Assembly (NCBI RefSeq): GCF_006788895.1
Contig: NZ_VFRA01000001.1
Span: forward strand, 62,001-126,000
DNA from: Rhodoglobus vestalii
Lineage (GTDB): Bacteria; Actinomycetota; Actinomycetes; Actinomycetales; Microbacteriaceae
Direction: 5' to 3'
DNA: 64,000 nucleotides
Part shown: piece by piece, positions 16,978-26,831 of the stretch
How positions within the stretch are numbered: position 1 is the first letter of the stretch
How the letters are laid out: the number at the start of each line of letters is the position of its first letter
Translations under genes and position numbers: made by a program
The notes under the pieces: model-generated
What the model saw: the letters and a program-made list of their open reading frames with translations, nothing else
Databases searched by the model: none
Told to the model about the DNA's origin: nothing

Positions 16978-19632
16978 ATGCAGACCGCAGAAATACAAAA
17001 TCGTTGGCTGACCTACTTTGGCGAGCGTGGACACGCGGTCGTCCCTTCAGCGTCGCTTGTCAGCGACGACCCCTCGCTTCTCTTTACGGTCGCAGGCATG
17101 GTTCCTTTCGTGCCGTATCTCACCGGGCTGGTACCGGCGCCGTTTGACCGTGCCACGAGTGTGCAGAAATGCATCCGCACTCTTGACATCGAAGAAGTGG
17201 GCAAGACGCCTCGTCACGGAACGTTCTTTCAGATGAATGGAAACTTTTCTTTCGGCGACTACTTTAAGAAGGAAGCTATCCAGTTCGCCTGGGAATTCCT
17301 TACCCTCCCCGAGAGCGATGGCGGGCTTGGTTTTCGTCCCGAAGATCTCTGGGTGACGGTGTACGAAGATGACGACGATGCTGTCGCCTACTGGAAAGAA
17401 ACCGCAGGACTTCCAGACGAACGCATCCAGCGATTGGGTATGGACACCAACTACTGGTCGACGGGTCAACCTGGTCCCGCCGGTCCATGCTCCGAAATCT
17501 TTTTCGACCGGGGCCCCGAGTACGGTGCAGATGGTGGGCCAGCCACCGATGATGATCGCTACGTTGAGATCTGGAACCTCGTCTTCATGCAGTACCTCCG
17601 CGGAGAGGGCAGCGGCAAAGATTTCTCGATCCTAGGCGAACTCCCTAAGCAAAACATCGACACTGGCATGGGACTGGAACGCGTCGCATTTCTCAAGCAG
17701 GGCGTCGAGAACATGTACGAAATCGATCAGGTGCGACCGGTGCTTGATAAAGCGGCAGAACTCTCTGGTCGCACCTACGGAGTGGATCACGAAGCAGACG
17801 TTCGGCTGCGAGTCGTTGCCGACCACGTGCGCTCAAGTCTCATGCTCATCGCGGACGGTGTCACACCGAGCAACGAGGGTCGCGGATACGTTTTACGAAG
17901 GCTCCTGCGCCGCACAGTGCGCGCGATGCGCTTGCTGGGAGTTGAGGGCACCACCTTCGCTGAACTGTTCCCAGAATCACGCGATGCGATGAAGGCTGCC
18001 TACCCCGAGGTCGAAAAAGACTACGATCGCATCTCGCGTGTGGTGCTGGCTGAAGAAGACACCTTCATGCGAACACTCGCCAGCGGCACCACAATTCTCG
18101 ATACCGCTGTCGAACAGACAAAAGAATCCGGCGCCTCACAGCTCTCCAGTGATACCGCATTTCTCCTCCATGACACCTTCGGATTCCCGATCGATCTCAC
18201 CCTCGAAATGGCGGCAGAAGCTGGACTGTCAGTGGATCGTCACGCATTTGACACCCTCATGAAGCAGCAGCGTGATCGTGCCAAAGCAGACGCGGGCTCT
18301 AAAAAACAGTTCCTCGCTGACCTCTCGGTCTACGGCGCATTTCGCGCGGTGGGGCAGACAACCTTTACCGGTTATGACACGCTCGAAACAGAGTCGAGCG
18401 TGATCGGAATCATTGTCGATGGCGTCTCGGTGTCGCGTGCGGTATCTGGCCAGATCGCTGAAATTATTCTTGCCGAAACCTCCCTTTATGCCGAATCTGG
18501 TGGTCAAGAGGCAGATGCCGGCGCGATAGTCGGTGCCAGCTACCACCTAGAAGTACTGGACGTGCAGCGGCCCGTAAAGGGGCTAATCAGCCACAAGGTT
18601 GAGGTGACCTCGGGCGAAGTGGGAGTCGGTGATCCGGCGGCAGCGCTGGTTGACGCTGAGTGGCGTCGCGGGGCGACTCAGGCGCATTCGGCGACCCACG
18701 TCATCCATGCTGCGCTCCGTCAAATCCTAGGCAACGATGCCCATCAGTCTGGTTCCTACAACAAGGCCGGCTACATGAGGCTGGACTTCTCGTGGTCGCA
18801 AGCGCTGTCCTCGGAGACTAAGTCTGAGATCGAGGAGGTTGCGAACACCGCTGTGCGCGACAACCTTGAGGTCACGACTCGAATTATGGCTTTGGATGAT
18901 GCCAGAGAGTTGGGCGCGATGGCGCTCTTTGGTGAAAAATATGGCGACACGGTTCGCGTTGTAGAAATCGGCGGTCCGTGGTCCCTCGAGCTCTGCGCTG
19001 GCACCCACGTCGGACGCTCAGCCGAAATCGGATTGATCTCGTTGGTGGGAGAGTCGTCGGTCGGGTCATCCAATCGGCGTGTTGAATCGCTGGTGGGGAT
19101 GAATGCGTTCCGCAACTTCGCTGCTGAGCGGGCAATTGTGTCGGAACTGACCACCAATTTGAAGACGCCACGGGAGCAACTACCCGACCGCGTCGCCGAA
19201 CTGTTAGCGAACCTGAAGTCGGCCGAGCGAAAGATTGCTCAACTCGAAGCTGGCCAGCTGTCGCAACGCGTGCCCGCGCTAGTCGAAACGTCGCGGAAGA
19301 TTGGCACTGTCAGGGCAGTCATCGAGAACGTGGGGGAACTTCCCTCGACGGATGACCTGCGCGGGCTCGTGCAATCCGTTCGCGAGCGACTCGGCTCCGA
19401 GGCGGCAGTGGTGGCTCTTGCCGCGACGATCGGCGACAAACCGGCGGTAATCGTGGCAACAAATGATGCGTCCCGCTCCCAGGGTTTTGCGGCGGGGGCT
19501 CTAGCCAAGGCTGCTGCGGGTGTGCTCGGTGGTGGCGGTGGGGGTAAGCCTGACATCGCTCAGGGTGGTGGCACGAACTCCGCCTCCATCCCCGATGCGC
19601 TTGCCCTCATAGGCTCCTCGCTATCGGCATAA
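16978..19632 (+). CDS. alaS: alanyl-tRNA synthetase
   Basis: AlaS charges tRNA-Ala and hydrolyses mischarged Ser- and Gly-tRNA. The 884 residues contain the class II catalytic core (HGTFFQMNGNFSFGDYF, motif 3-like GMGLERVAFLKQGVENMYE), then the editing domain with zinc ligands HSATHVIH and CAGTHVGRS. The C-Ala domain near the end is glycine-rich (GVLGGGGGGKPDIAQGGG). All parts are intact. The start follows a GGGG stretch at 16969-16972. Within the 46-base gap before it lies a sequence identical to an EcoRI-SmaI-BamHI polylinker core, probably by coincidence. ruvX begins 3 bases after the stop. Confidence 0.98.
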   Translation: MQTAEIQNRWLTYFGERGHAVVPSASLVSDDPSLLFTVAGMVPFVPYLTGLVPAPFDRATSVQKCIRTLDIEEVGKTPRHGTFFQMNGNFSFGDYFKKEAIQFAWEFLTLPESDGGLGFRPEDLWVTVYEDDDDAVAYWKETAGLPDERIQRLGMDTNYWSTGQPGPAGPCSEIFFDRGPEYGADGGPATDDDRYVEIWNLVFMQYLRGEGSGKDFSILGELPKQNIDTGMGLERVAFLKQGVENMYEIDQVRPVLDKAAELSGRTYGVDHEADVRLRVVADHVRSSLMLIADGVTPSNEGRGYVLRRLLRRTVRAMRLLGVEGTTFAELFPESRDAMKAAYPEVEKDYDRISRVVLAEEDTFMRTLASGTTILDTAVEQTKESGASQLSSDTAFLLHDTFGFPIDLTLEMAAEAGLSVDRHAFDTLMKQQRDRAKADAGSKKQFLADLSVYGAFRAVGQTTFTGYDTLETESSVIGIIVDGVSVSRAVSGQIAEIILAETSLYAESGGQEADAGAIVGASYHLEVLDVQRPVKGLISHKVEVTSGEVGVGDPAAALVDAEWRRGATQAHSATHVIHAALRQILGNDAHQSGSYNKAGYMRLDFSWSQALSSETKSEIEEVANTAVRDNLEVTTRIMALDDARELGAMALFGEKYGDTVRVVEIGGPWSLELCAGTHVGRSAEIGLISLVGESSVGSSNRRVESLVGMNAFRNFAAERAIVSELTTNLKTPREQLPDRVAELLANLKSAERKIAQLEAGQLSQRVPALVETSRKIGTVRAVIENVGELPSTDDLRGLVQSVRERLGSEAAVVALAATIGDKPAVIVATNDASRSQGFAAGALAKAAAGVLGGGGGGKPDIAQGGGTNSASIPDALALIGSSLSA

Positions 19633-19635
19633 CCG

Positions 19636-20097
19636 ATGCGTGCAGGCACGAGAATCGGCGTCGACGTCGGAAAAGTGCGCGTGGGAGTTGCCCGCAGCGA
19701 TCAGCACGGAATGATTGCGACTCCCGTAGAAACGGTTCAACGCGCAGACAATAGCGTGCAGAGGATTGTTGATCTCGCGGCGTCCTGTGGCGCGATGGAG
19801 TTCATAGTTGGCCTCCCGATTGCGCTGTCGGGACGAGATACCGCCTCCACCGGTGACGCTCGCGAATTTGCGCAGCTGCTCGCCGACAACTCGTCGCTGC
19901 CTGTTCGACTCGTTGACGAGCGGATGACGACGATGAGTGCCAATTCTGCGCTGCGGGCCTCCGGCCGCACTGCGAAAAACTCTCGCTCGGTCGTAGATCA
20001 GGTGGCTGCCGTTATAATTTTGCAACACGCCCTTGACTTTGAGCATTCGGCAGCGCGGCCGCCCGGAGAGCTTGTTGAACCGACGCTAGGATCCTGA
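19636..20097 (+). CDS. ruvX: Holliday junction resolvase-like protein RuvX (YqgF)
   Basis: The 153-residue protein is an RNase H-like nuclease of the YqgF family, implicated in 16S rRNA 5' end processing and proposed as a resolvase. The signature GVDVGKVRVGVARSDQHG opens the fold; the middle acidic strand EFIVGLPIALSGRDTAST, the VRLVDERMTTMSA helix and the late Asp in RSVVDQVAAVIILQHALD complete the catalytic set. It starts 3 bases after alaS and ends 3 bases before mltG, the standard alaS-yqgF-mltG order of Gram-positive bacteria. Confidence 0.95.
   Translation: MRAGTRIGVDVGKVRVGVARSDQHGMIATPVETVQRADNSVQRIVDLAASCGAMEFIVGLPIALSGRDTASTGDAREFAQLLADNSSLPVRLVDERMTTMSANSALRASGRTAKNSRSVVDQVAAVIILQHALDFEHSAARPPGELVEPTLGS
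20087..20092 (+). promoter_or_regulatory. -10 box of mltG, leaderless type
   Basis: TAGGAT in the last codons of ruvX ends 8 bases before the mltG ATG at 20101. The spacing is one or two bases longer than in the other cases, so this call is weaker. Confidence 0.35.
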
Positions 20098-20100
20098 ACT

Positions 20101-21516
20101 ATGGCTGATGAACCGAAATGGGAAGACATTTTCCAAGAACAGGCAGATACGCCTGATCCGAAGCTGGCTCGACCAGCAGGTTCTGATGACGCCGCGACCG
20201 TCGATTACGGCGCTGCCGCGAATGACCCGGAGAGCAGTGCAGCTGATCCCGAACAGCCGATGACCCGCCGTGAGGCCCGAGAGGCAGAGGCTGCTCGCGA
20301 ATCACGCTCCGCTCGATCGGGAGCTACTAATGCCTCAGCCTCAGCGTCCCCGTTGCCTGCACCTGATGCGCCTGCTGCACCTTTTGCCGCCCTTGCACCG
20401 ACAGGTGACTCATCAGAACCGCCACGCCCGCCACGCCGAAAGCGTCGGCTCTGGCTCATCATCGGGCTCCCCATTCTTCTTTTGGCGCTAGCGGGGGGTG
20501 CGGTAGCAACCTACGCCTGGGCCACCTACGAAGAGCAGATTCGGGAGGTTTTCGGCTGGGAACTGACAAACGATTTCGAAGGCGCAGGTAACGGTGAAGA
20601 AATCATCTTCACCGTGAATTCCGGTGACATCGGGTCTGACATTGCACGCAGCCTGCACGATATCGGCGTGACGATGAGTTTTGATGCGTTCTACGATCTG
20701 CTGCTTACTCAAGAGAGCGGTCCAGCATTCTACCCCGGCAACTATGCATTACAGGGTGAGATGAGTGCTCAGTCGGCTCTAGATGCCCTCCTCGACCCTG
20801 CGAGCAAGGTCACCGACCGTCTTTTGATTACTGAGGGCACGATTCTCCCGAACGCGCTTGAGATCATCGCCGAAACCACCGGCATTCCACTTGCTGAGTT
20901 GCAGGCTGCATCCGAAGATCTCGACCATTTTGGGCTGCCTGCGGAGGCTCCGAGTCTCGAAGGTTACCTTTTCCCCGCGACCTACGATCTCGATGGAGGG
21001 CAGGATGCTTATGCCGTGCTCGACAAGATGGTCAACACGATGTTCGAGAGACTGGATGCCGCCGGAGTCGCCGAAGAAGACCGATTCCGCGTTCTGACAA
21101 TGGCATCGCTCGTGCAGCGCGAAGCGGGCCCCAATACCGAAGACTTCTATAAGATCTCGCGAGTATTCTATAACCGCCTCGATGACGGCATGCTTCTGCA
21201 ATCGGATGCCACCGTCGCTTATGGCACCGGAAACCTGCACACGGTTTGGACGGATCAAGCAGAACGAGATGATGCCAGCAACCCCTACAACACCTATGCG
21301 AATCTCGGCCTGCCGGTCGGACCAATCGGTTTGCCCGGAGAAATCGCGATCGACGCCGCACTGAATCCTGCTGCCGGAGAGTGGGTCTACTTTGTCACCG
21401 TCAACCTGGCGACTGGCGAAACTGTGTTCAATACGAATGTGGACGCTCACGAAGAATCTGCCCAGCAGCTCTATGACTGGTGTGAAGCGAGTGAAGAAAA
21501 TGCGAGCTACTGTTGA
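20101..21516 (+). CDS. mltG: endolytic murein transglycosylase MltG
   Basis: MltG cleaves nascent peptidoglycan strands inside the chain and is thought to set glycan length. The 471-residue protein has a long cytoplasmic N-terminus (about 115 residues, first acidic, then Ala/Pro-rich), a membrane segment at about 117-138, and an extracytoplasmic YceG domain. The catalytic glutamate lies in MASLVQREAGPN. Other family features are PAFYPGNYAL, LEGYLFPATYDL, RLDDGMLLQSDATVAYG and NPYNTYANLGLPVGPI. The cytoplasmic part is much longer than in E. coli and may serve interactions. aroE overlaps the stop by 4 bases. Confidence 0.95.
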   Translation: MADEPKWEDIFQEQADTPDPKLARPAGSDDAATVDYGAAANDPESSAADPEQPMTRREAREAEAARESRSARSGATNASASASPLPAPDAPAAPFAALAPTGDSSEPPRPPRRKRRLWLIIGLPILLLALAGGAVATYAWATYEEQIREVFGWELTNDFEGAGNGEEIIFTVNSGDIGSDIARSLHDIGVTMSFDAFYDLLLTQESGPAFYPGNYALQGEMSAQSALDALLDPASKVTDRLLITEGTILPNALEIIAETTGIPLAELQAASEDLDHFGLPAEAPSLEGYLFPATYDLDGGQDAYAVLDKMVNTMFERLDAAGVAEEDRFRVLTMASLVQREAGPNTEDFYKISRVFYNRLDDGMLLQSDATVAYGTGNLHTVWTDQAERDDASNPYNTYANLGLPVGPIGLPGEIAIDAALNPAAGEWVYFVTVNLATGETVFNTNVDAHEESAQQLYDWCEASEENASYC

Positions 21517-22400
21517 GCGACTCAGGGACGTCGCGATCAGCCCCCGGTCGGTCCCGCACTAGGCTCGCTGTTCTTGGGTCACCGATATCGCATTCTTTGA
21601 GCCCGATCATTCACAGCGCCGCGTACGCGACTCTCGGATTCGACTGGGAGTATGACGCCATCGAATTGTCCGGGGAGTCTCTCCCGACTTTCCTCAACTC
21701 GCTGGATGAGCGGTGGCGCGGGATGTCCCTCACAATGCCCCTCAAACGCGACGTTGTCCCGTTGCTCGACTGGGTTGATCCACTCGTCGAACTCGTCGGA
21801 GGTGCTAATACCGTTGTGGTGACGGATGACGGTCTCCGGGGATACAACACTGATGTCGAAGGTGCAGTGCGCAGTTTTCTCGACGCAGGGCTCTCGCGCC
21901 TAGAGTCGGTGTGGATTTTGGGAGCTGGAGCCACCGCGGCCTCCTTGCTTGTGGCATCCGTTCGTTTGGGTGCGACCCGGATAGAAATATTCGCACGCAC
22001 TCCGACAAAGGCAGAACCCCTGAAAGAGCTGGGCGAAGCTCTCGGAGTTCAGGTTCTGGTGCGACAGTGGAAGGACTCACCGTCGTCTTTGGAGAATCCT
22101 TCGGCGATTATCTCTACCGTACCCGGCGGCGCAATGGACGTGGAGTTCAGCGTGACAGTGCGCAGTGCCGCTGCCCTGTTCGATGTTGCTTACGACCCGT
22201 GGCCCAGTGAGATTGCGAAGAGTTGGATGGCGGTCTGCGGTACCGTGATTTCGGGTTACGACCTTCTGATCAATCAGGCCATCGCTCAAGTACGTATTTT
22301 TGCTGCTGGCACGCCGGAGGTGCCTCTGGTTCGCGAAGCCGATGCTATCGATGCGATGCGTGCTGCGATCGGGCGTCTTGACAGCACCGACCACCCCTAG
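21513..22400 (+). CDS. aroE: shikimate dehydrogenase
   Basis: AroE reduces 3-dehydroshikimate to shikimate with NADPH. The substrate site SPISHSLSP lies near residue 25. The usual NVTxPxK is here SLTMPLK, keeping the catalytic lysine, and YNTDVEG holds the partner aspartate. The dinucleotide-binding turn is ILGAGATAASLLVASV. The last part (GYDLLINQAIAQVRIFAG-like) also fits. At 295 residues it is slightly long because of a polar N-terminus of about 15 residues. The start is a TTG that overlaps the mltG stop (TTGA). Confidence 0.93.
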   Translation: MSDSGTSRSAPGRSRTRLAVLGSPISHSLSPIIHSAAYATLGFDWEYDAIELSGESLPTFLNSLDERWRGMSLTMPLKRDVVPLLDWVDPLVELVGGANTVVVTDDGLRGYNTDVEGAVRSFLDAGLSRLESVWILGAGATAASLLVASVRLGATRIEIFARTPTKAEPLKELGEALGVQVLVRQWKDSPSSLENPSAIISTVPGGAMDVEFSVTVRSAAALFDVAYDPWPSEIAKSWMAVCGTVISGYDLLINQAIAQVRIFAAGTPEVPLVREADAIDAMRAAIGRLDSTDHP

Positions 22401-22467
22401 TCGGACCCGGGCGGAGTATGTGCGTGAGGGGAAAGAGTATCTGTCGCTCCTGTGGGAGGATTGATGC

Positions 22468-23673
22468 ATGCTTCGATGGTTAACGGCCGGTGAATCGCAC
22501 GGTCCAGAATTAGTCGCAATCCTTGAGGGGATGCCCTCTGGCGTTCCTATTTCTCCTGAACAGATTCAGGCAGATCTGGTGCGCCGCACGCTCGGCTACG
22601 GTCGTGGTGCCCGGATGAAGTTTGAGCAAGACGAACTGACGCTGAGCGGCGGAATTCGTTTTGGCGCCACCATGGGTAGCCCGATCGCCCTGCGCATCGG
22701 CAATACGGAGTGGCCACGCTGGGTTGACGTCATGAGTCCAGTCCCGATCGATCCGGAAACCTTGCCCAAGGGGCGCGGGGCAGCGTTGACTCGACCTCGC
22801 CCGGGACACGCTGATCTCACTGGCATGCAAAAATACGACTTTTCTGAGGCCCGCAATGTTCTTGAGCGAGCTAGTGCCCGTGAAACAGCCGCACGGGTAG
22901 CGCTCGGTGCTATAGCCCGCGCCTTTCTCGATGGTCTCGGTATTGGCCTTGTTAGTCACACACTCTCCATCGGAACCGTACGCGCACCGGAGAATAGTGC
23001 GCTACCGAAGCCTGGAGATGTTGCGACCCTCGACGCTGATTTGCTGCGCTGCTTCGACCTTGAGACATCTCAGCGCATGGTTGCCGAAGTTGATCGAGCT
23101 CATGAAGACGGCGACACTCTTGGTGGCATCGTAGAGGTTCTGGCCTATGGGTTACCGCCCGGGCTTGGGTCATACACTCACTGGGACCGCAGGCTCGATG
23201 GCCAACTATCTGCCGCGCTCATGGGCATCCAAGCAATTAAGGGCGTTGAAGTCGGTGATGGCTTTGAAACGGCAACTCGCCGAGGCTCTGTCGCGCATGA
23301 TGAGCTTGTGCACTCGGCCAGCGGAATTTCCCGCGAGAGCGATCGCGCGGGCGGCATCGAGGGAGGAATGAGCACGGGTACGGTGCTCCGCGTTCGTGCC
23401 GCGATGAAACCCATTTCGACCGTTCCGCGTGCCCTTCGCACGGTCGATATTGCCACGGGTGCAGCGGCAGTCGCGCATCATCAACGGTCAGACGTATGTG
23501 CCGTCCCGGCTGCCGGAGTTGTCGCCGAAGCCATGGTCGCTCTCACGCTGGCCAATTCTGTCCTTGAGAAGTTCGGGGGCGACTCGCTCGGTGAGACCAA
23601 GCGCAACCTTAATTCATATTTGGCCGCTATTCCTGACGCGCTGCAGACGGCTAGGGCTGCCTATGATCAATGA
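22468..23673 (+). CDS. aroC: chorismate synthase
   Basis: AroC converts EPSP to chorismate using reduced FMN, the last common step to aromatic amino acids and folate. The 401-residue enzyme begins with the hallmark [21 protein letters not shown]. It also has [31 protein letters not shown], the active-site loops [14 protein letters not shown] and [20 protein letters not shown], and the late [24 protein letters not shown] ribosome binding site precedes the ATG. It is followed by aroK (11-base overlap), aroB and aroQ. aroA and the DAHP synthase are not in the window. Confidence 0.98.
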   Translation: MLRWLTAGESHGPELVAILEGMPSGVPISPEQIQADLVRRTLGYGRGARMKFEQDELTLSGGIRFGATMGSPIALRIGNTEWPRWVDVMSPVPIDPETLPKGRGAALTRPRPGHADLTGMQKYDFSEARNVLERASARETAARVALGAIARAFLDGLGIGLVSHTLSIGTVRAPENSALPKPGDVATLDADLLRCFDLETSQRMVAEVDRAHEDGDTLGGIVEVLAYGLPPGLGSYTHWDRRLDGQLSAALMGIQAIKGVEVGDGFETATRRGSVAHDELVHSASGISRESDRAGGIEGGMSTGTVLRVRAAMKPISTVPRALRTVDIATGAAAVAHHQRSDVCAVPAAGVVAEAMVALTLANSVLEKFGGDSLGETKRNLNSYLAAIPDALQTARAAYDQ

Positions 23674-24172
23674 TGGGGGAGCGATTGTTGTCATTATTGG
23701 GGCACCGGGTTCGGGCAAAACACGAGCGGGCAAGAGACTTGCGAAAATTCTGGATGCTCCTTTGATCGACACCGACAAGGTCGTGGTTGCGTCCCATGGC
23801 CCGATCTCTGAGCTGTTTGCTGAGTTTGGTGAGGAGTATTTTCGCGAACGTGAGCGCGAAGCAGTGGCCGATGCCCTTCTCCAGCCCGCGGTTGTGACGT
23901 TGGGTGGGGGCGCAGTGCTCAATCTCGAGACGCGTGTAGACCTTGCATCCCACCGAGTCGTGCAATTGACGATGTCGAAAGCAACCGCCCGGCTTCGGAT
24001 TGCAGGAAGTAGCCGCCCACTTGCTAAGAATGCCGATGAGTGGGAGAAGCTCGTCCGTGAGCGCCGCCCTCTCTACGACGAATTGTCGTCTCTCACTATC
24101 GATACATCGCTTATGCCGATGGAAAAGGTTGCGCGGGAAATCGCCGACTGGCTAGGAAGTCAACAACAATGA
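23663..24172 (+). CDS. aroK: shikimate kinase
   Basis: AroK phosphorylates shikimate at O3 with ATP. The 169-residue protein has the P-loop GAPGSGKT near residues 13-20, the shikimate-binding LIDTDKVV, the RE-rich [16 protein letters not shown] and GGGAVLN, and the lid region [26 protein letters not shown] chose ATG 23663, 11 bases inside aroC; the frame is open further upstream but only as aroC antiphase sequence without family features. aroB overlaps its stop codon by 4 bases. Confidence 0.95.
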   Translation: MINDGGAIVVIIGAPGSGKTRAGKRLAKILDAPLIDTDKVVVASHGPISELFAEFGEEYFREREREAVADALLQPAVVTLGGGAVLNLETRVDLASHRVVQLTMSKATARLRIAGSSRPLAKNADEWEKLVRERRPLYDELSSLTIDTSLMPMEKVAREIADWLGSQQQ

Positions 24173-25248
24173 CGATGGAAACCACTGTTATTCCGGTACC
24201 GGGCGTAAGCCCCTATGACGTTTTGGTCGGCCGTGGACTGCTGCCGAAGCTCCATGAACAACTCGGCGAGCGTGTTGCCAAGGTGCTCATCATTCACCCG
24301 GCGACGCTGGGAGCTCGTGCAAACGCGCTTCGCGAGTCGCTTTCAGAACGGTATGAAGTGCTGTTGGCTGAAGTTCCGGATGCCGAAGATGCTAAGCGCA
24401 TCGAAGTCGCCGCGTTCTGTTGGCAGATTATGGGGCGGACTGACTTCACGCGCACCGACGCGGTGGTCGGGTTCGGTGGCGGGGCAGCGACTGATCTTGC
24501 AGGCTTTGTTGCGGCAACATGGTTGCGCGGTGTCAGACTCATCCAGTGCCCAACGACCGTGGCGGGGATGGTGGATGCTGCGGTCGGCGGAAAGACCGGT
24601 ATCAATACCGCCGAGGGAAAGAACCTTGTCGGCGCATTTTATGCACCCAGTGCTGTCGTTGCCGACTTTGATGTGCTTGAGGATCTGCCTCGTAATGAGA
24701 TGTTGGCGGGTTTCGCGGAGATCGTGAAGTGCGGTTTCATCAGTGTGCCCGAAATTCTTGACATCATTGAGGCGGATGTTGATAAGGTCACCGACCCCCG
24801 CAGCGATGAGTTTCGTCGGGTGGTTGAGCTGTCGATTGGTCTTAAGGCTCGGGTCGTCGGCGAAGACTTCACCGAAACAGGTCTTCGAGAAATCTTGAAC
24901 TACGGTCACACGCTCGGTCACGCAATCGAACATGCTGAGCGTTACCGGTGGCGTCATGGTGCTGCGGTGTCGGTGGGGATGGTTTTCGCTGCGGAACTGG
25001 CCCACCTCGCTGGTTCGCTGAGTTCTGAGGTCGTTGACCGTCATCGCAGTATTTTGCAGTCGCTGAGCTTGCCTGTCGATTACCCTCTCGGTCGGTGGAA
25101 CACACTGCTTGCCACGATGCAGCGGGATAAGAAGGCGCGAGCTGGGATGATCCGCTTTGTCGTACTCGACGCTGTGGGGCGCACGTCAATGCTCAATGGC
25201 CCAGACGAAGCGATGCTGTACTCGGCTTACCAAGAAGTTGGGGTCTAG
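24169..25248 (+). CDS. aroB: 3-dehydroquinate synthase
   Basis: AroB cyclises DAHP to 3-dehydroquinate using NAD and a metal ion. The 359-residue enzyme shows the NAD-binding GFGGGAATDLAGFVAATWLR, CPTTVAGMVDAAVGGKTGIN, GKNLVGAFYAP, and metal ligands in LAGFAEIVKCG, LNYGHTLGHAIEH and WRHGAAVSVGMVF. Length and order are standard. It is coupled to aroK by ATGA and followed 27 bases later by aroQ. Confidence 0.97.
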   Translation: MTMETTVIPVPGVSPYDVLVGRGLLPKLHEQLGERVAKVLIIHPATLGARANALRESLSERYEVLLAEVPDAEDAKRIEVAAFCWQIMGRTDFTRTDAVVGFGGGAATDLAGFVAATWLRGVRLIQCPTTVAGMVDAAVGGKTGINTAEGKNLVGAFYAPSAVVADFDVLEDLPRNEMLAGFAEIVKCGFISVPEILDIIEADVDKVTDPRSDEFRRVVELSIGLKARVVGEDFTETGLREILNYGHTLGHAIEHAERYRWRHGAAVSVGMVFAAELAHLAGSLSSEVVDRHRSILQSLSLPVDYPLGRWNTLLATMQRDKKARAGMIRFVVLDAVGRTSMLNGPDEAMLYSAYQEVGV

Positions 25249-25263
25249 CGGGAGTTGCCTCGC

Positions 25264-25269
25264 TAGAGT
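25264..25269 (+). promoter_or_regulatory. -10 box of aroQ, leaderless type
   Basis: TAGAGT ends 6 bases before the aroQ GTG at 25276, in the 27-base gap after aroB. No separate ribosome binding site is convincing. Confidence 0.45.
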
Positions 25270-25275
25270 GGAACG

Positions 25276-25731
25276 GTGACTACCGTATTTGTCCTCAACG
25301 GCCCCAACCTGGGCCGCCTGGGAAGCAGGGAACCTGACGTCTATGGCGGGGGAACACTCGTTGAGCTGCGCGCCGCTCTCGAAGCTCACGCAGCAGGTCT
25401 GGCGAATGCGAGCGATTTTTCGCTTGAATTTCGGCAGACTGACAGTGAAACCGAACTCATTGCATGGTTGCATAACGCCGTCGACTCCTCATCGCCGGTG
25501 ATTATGAACCCTGCCGCGTTCACTCATTATTCTTACGCGTTGCGGGATGCCGCGGCTCAGGTCACCAGTGCCGGGCTCACGCTCATCGAGGTTCACATCA
25601 CGAATCCGCATGCACGCGAGCAGTTTCGCCATACCAGTGTGATCTCTGGCGTTGCCACCGGTGTGATCGCAGGGTTCGGTTTCGACTCTTATATTCTCGG
25701 CCTCGACGCAGTTGCCCGGCGTCTCAGTTAG
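25276..25731 (+). CDS. aroQ: type II 3-dehydroquinate dehydratase
   Basis: AroQ dehydrates 3-dehydroquinate to 3-dehydroshikimate as a dodecamer. The 151-residue sequence has [19 protein letters not shown] with the catalytic tyrosine, the [15 protein letters not shown] segment, [35 protein letters not shown] with the catalytic histidine, and [11 protein letters not shown] at the end. The family usually has SN rather than TN before IHAR/PHAR, a small change. It starts with GTG and may be leaderless. Confidence 0.95.
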   Translation: MTTVFVLNGPNLGRLGSREPDVYGGGTLVELRAALEAHAAGLANASDFSLEFRQTDSETELIAWLHNAVDSSSPVIMNPAAFTHYSYALRDAAAQVTSAGLTLIEVHITNPHAREQFRHTSVISGVATGVIAGFGFDSYILGLDAVARRLS

Positions 25732-25802
25732 ACTCGACCGTCGCATTTGTCGCGTTCGCGATTGAATGGCGCTTGTGCTCGTCAACAGAAACGGATTTTC
25801 GT

Positions 25803-26366
25803 ATGGCCTCTACCGCTGACATCAAGAACGGCGTCGTTCTCAATATGGACGGTGGATTGTGGACCGTAATCGAGTTCCAACACGTCAAGCCGGGCAAGGG
25901 CGGAGCGTTCGTTCGCACCAAGGTGAAAAATGTGCGCACCGGTAAGACCGTTGACCGTACCTTCAACGCTGGCGCGAAGATCGAAACGGAGACGGTTGAC
26001 CGATCTGACTTCCAGTACCTGTACAAGGATGGCGAGAACTTCGTGTTCATGAACACGAGCGATTACGACCAGATCACGCTCAGCGCTGCAGCGGTCGGCG
26101 ATGCCGCAAACTTCATGCTTGAGAACCAGAATGTGACCATCGCGCTGCACAATAGTGAGCCGCTCTATGTGGAATTGCCGGCATCCGTAGTGCTAGAAAT
26201 TACGTACACCGAGCCAGGGCTTCAGGGAGACCGCTCCACGGGTGGCAGCAAGCCTGCAACGGTCGAGACTGGGTACCAGATCCAGGTTCCGTTGTTTCTC
26301 GAGCAGGGAACCCGGGTCAAGGTTGATACCCGCGACGGTGGCTACCTCGGTCGCGTGAACGACTAA
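25803..26366 (+). CDS. efp: translation elongation factor P
   Basis: EF-P binds ribosomes stalled on polyproline and promotes peptide bond formation. The ATG at 25803 gives [18 protein letters not shown] and 187 residues, the usual length; an ATG 30 bases upstream would add an atypical leader. Three barrel domains are present. The tip loop of domain I reads [12 protein letters not shown], with the lysine that is modified in some bacteria. Domain III ends with [34 protein letters not shown] sequence. nusB follows directly after the stop codon. Confidence 0.97.
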   Translation: MASTADIKNGVVLNMDGGLWTVIEFQHVKPGKGGAFVRTKVKNVRTGKTVDRTFNAGAKIETETVDRSDFQYLYKDGENFVFMNTSDYDQITLSAAAVGDAANFMLENQNVTIALHNSEPLYVELPASVVLEITYTEPGLQGDRSTGGSKPATVETGYQIQVPLFLEQGTRVKVDTRDGGYLGRVND

Positions 26367-26780
26367 GTGGGGGCACGTAGCAAGGCGCGTAAGCGCGCTC
26401 TTGACCTTATGTATGGTGCCGATGTTCGGGGCGAAAGTATCAATCAGGCGCTCGCAACCGAGTCGTCACGAGCTATGTCGCATCCCGCGCGCGCGACGTC
26501 GTGGGCCTACGCCCAACAGATCGTTGTGGGTATCACTGAGCACGGTGATGAGATCGATGAATTGATCGAAACCTATTCCCAGGGGTGGCCCCTCAACCGG
26601 ATGCCCGCTGTTGACCGCGCACTGCTGCGCATCGGACTGTGGGAAATCTTGTACAACGACGAGATTCCTGCCGGTGTCGCAATCTCGGAGGCAGTGGAGT
26701 CGGCAAAGATTCACTCCACCGAAGATTCCGCCGGGTTTATTAATGGTCTGCTCGGCCGGATTGCCGCCAGCAACGAATAG
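26367..26780 (+). CDS. nusB: transcription antitermination protein NusB
   Basis: NusB binds boxA RNA with S10 and supports antitermination of rRNA operons. The 137-residue all-helical protein has ARKRALDLMYGADVRG, the central [17 protein letters not shown] and EIPAGVAISEAVESAK, and ends SAGFINGLLGRIAA, all family features. Its GTG start directly abuts the efp TAA stop with no gap. Because there is no clear ribosome binding site, it may depend on ribosomes that finish efp. The efp-nusB pair is common in Gram-positive bacteria. Confidence 0.95.
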   Translation: MGARSKARKRALDLMYGADVRGESINQALATESSRAMSHPARATSWAYAQQIVVGITEHGDEIDELIETYSQGWPLNRMPAVDRALLRIGLWEILYNDEIPAGVAISEAVESAKIHSTEDSAGFINGLLGRIAASNE

Positions 26781-26813
26781 TTGGGCTTCATCTCGCGCCG
26801 AGTGCCGGGGCGC

Positions 26814-26819
26814 TATAGT
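26814..26819 (+). promoter_or_regulatory. probable -10 box of the pyr operon
   Basis: TATAGT lies 34 bases after nusB. Transcription from about 26826 would begin just upstream of the PyrR-binding hairpin and give a leader of about 50 bases. No good -35 is seen at 16-18 bases. Confidence 0.45.
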
Positions 26820-26831
26820 CGGAGAAACAGA

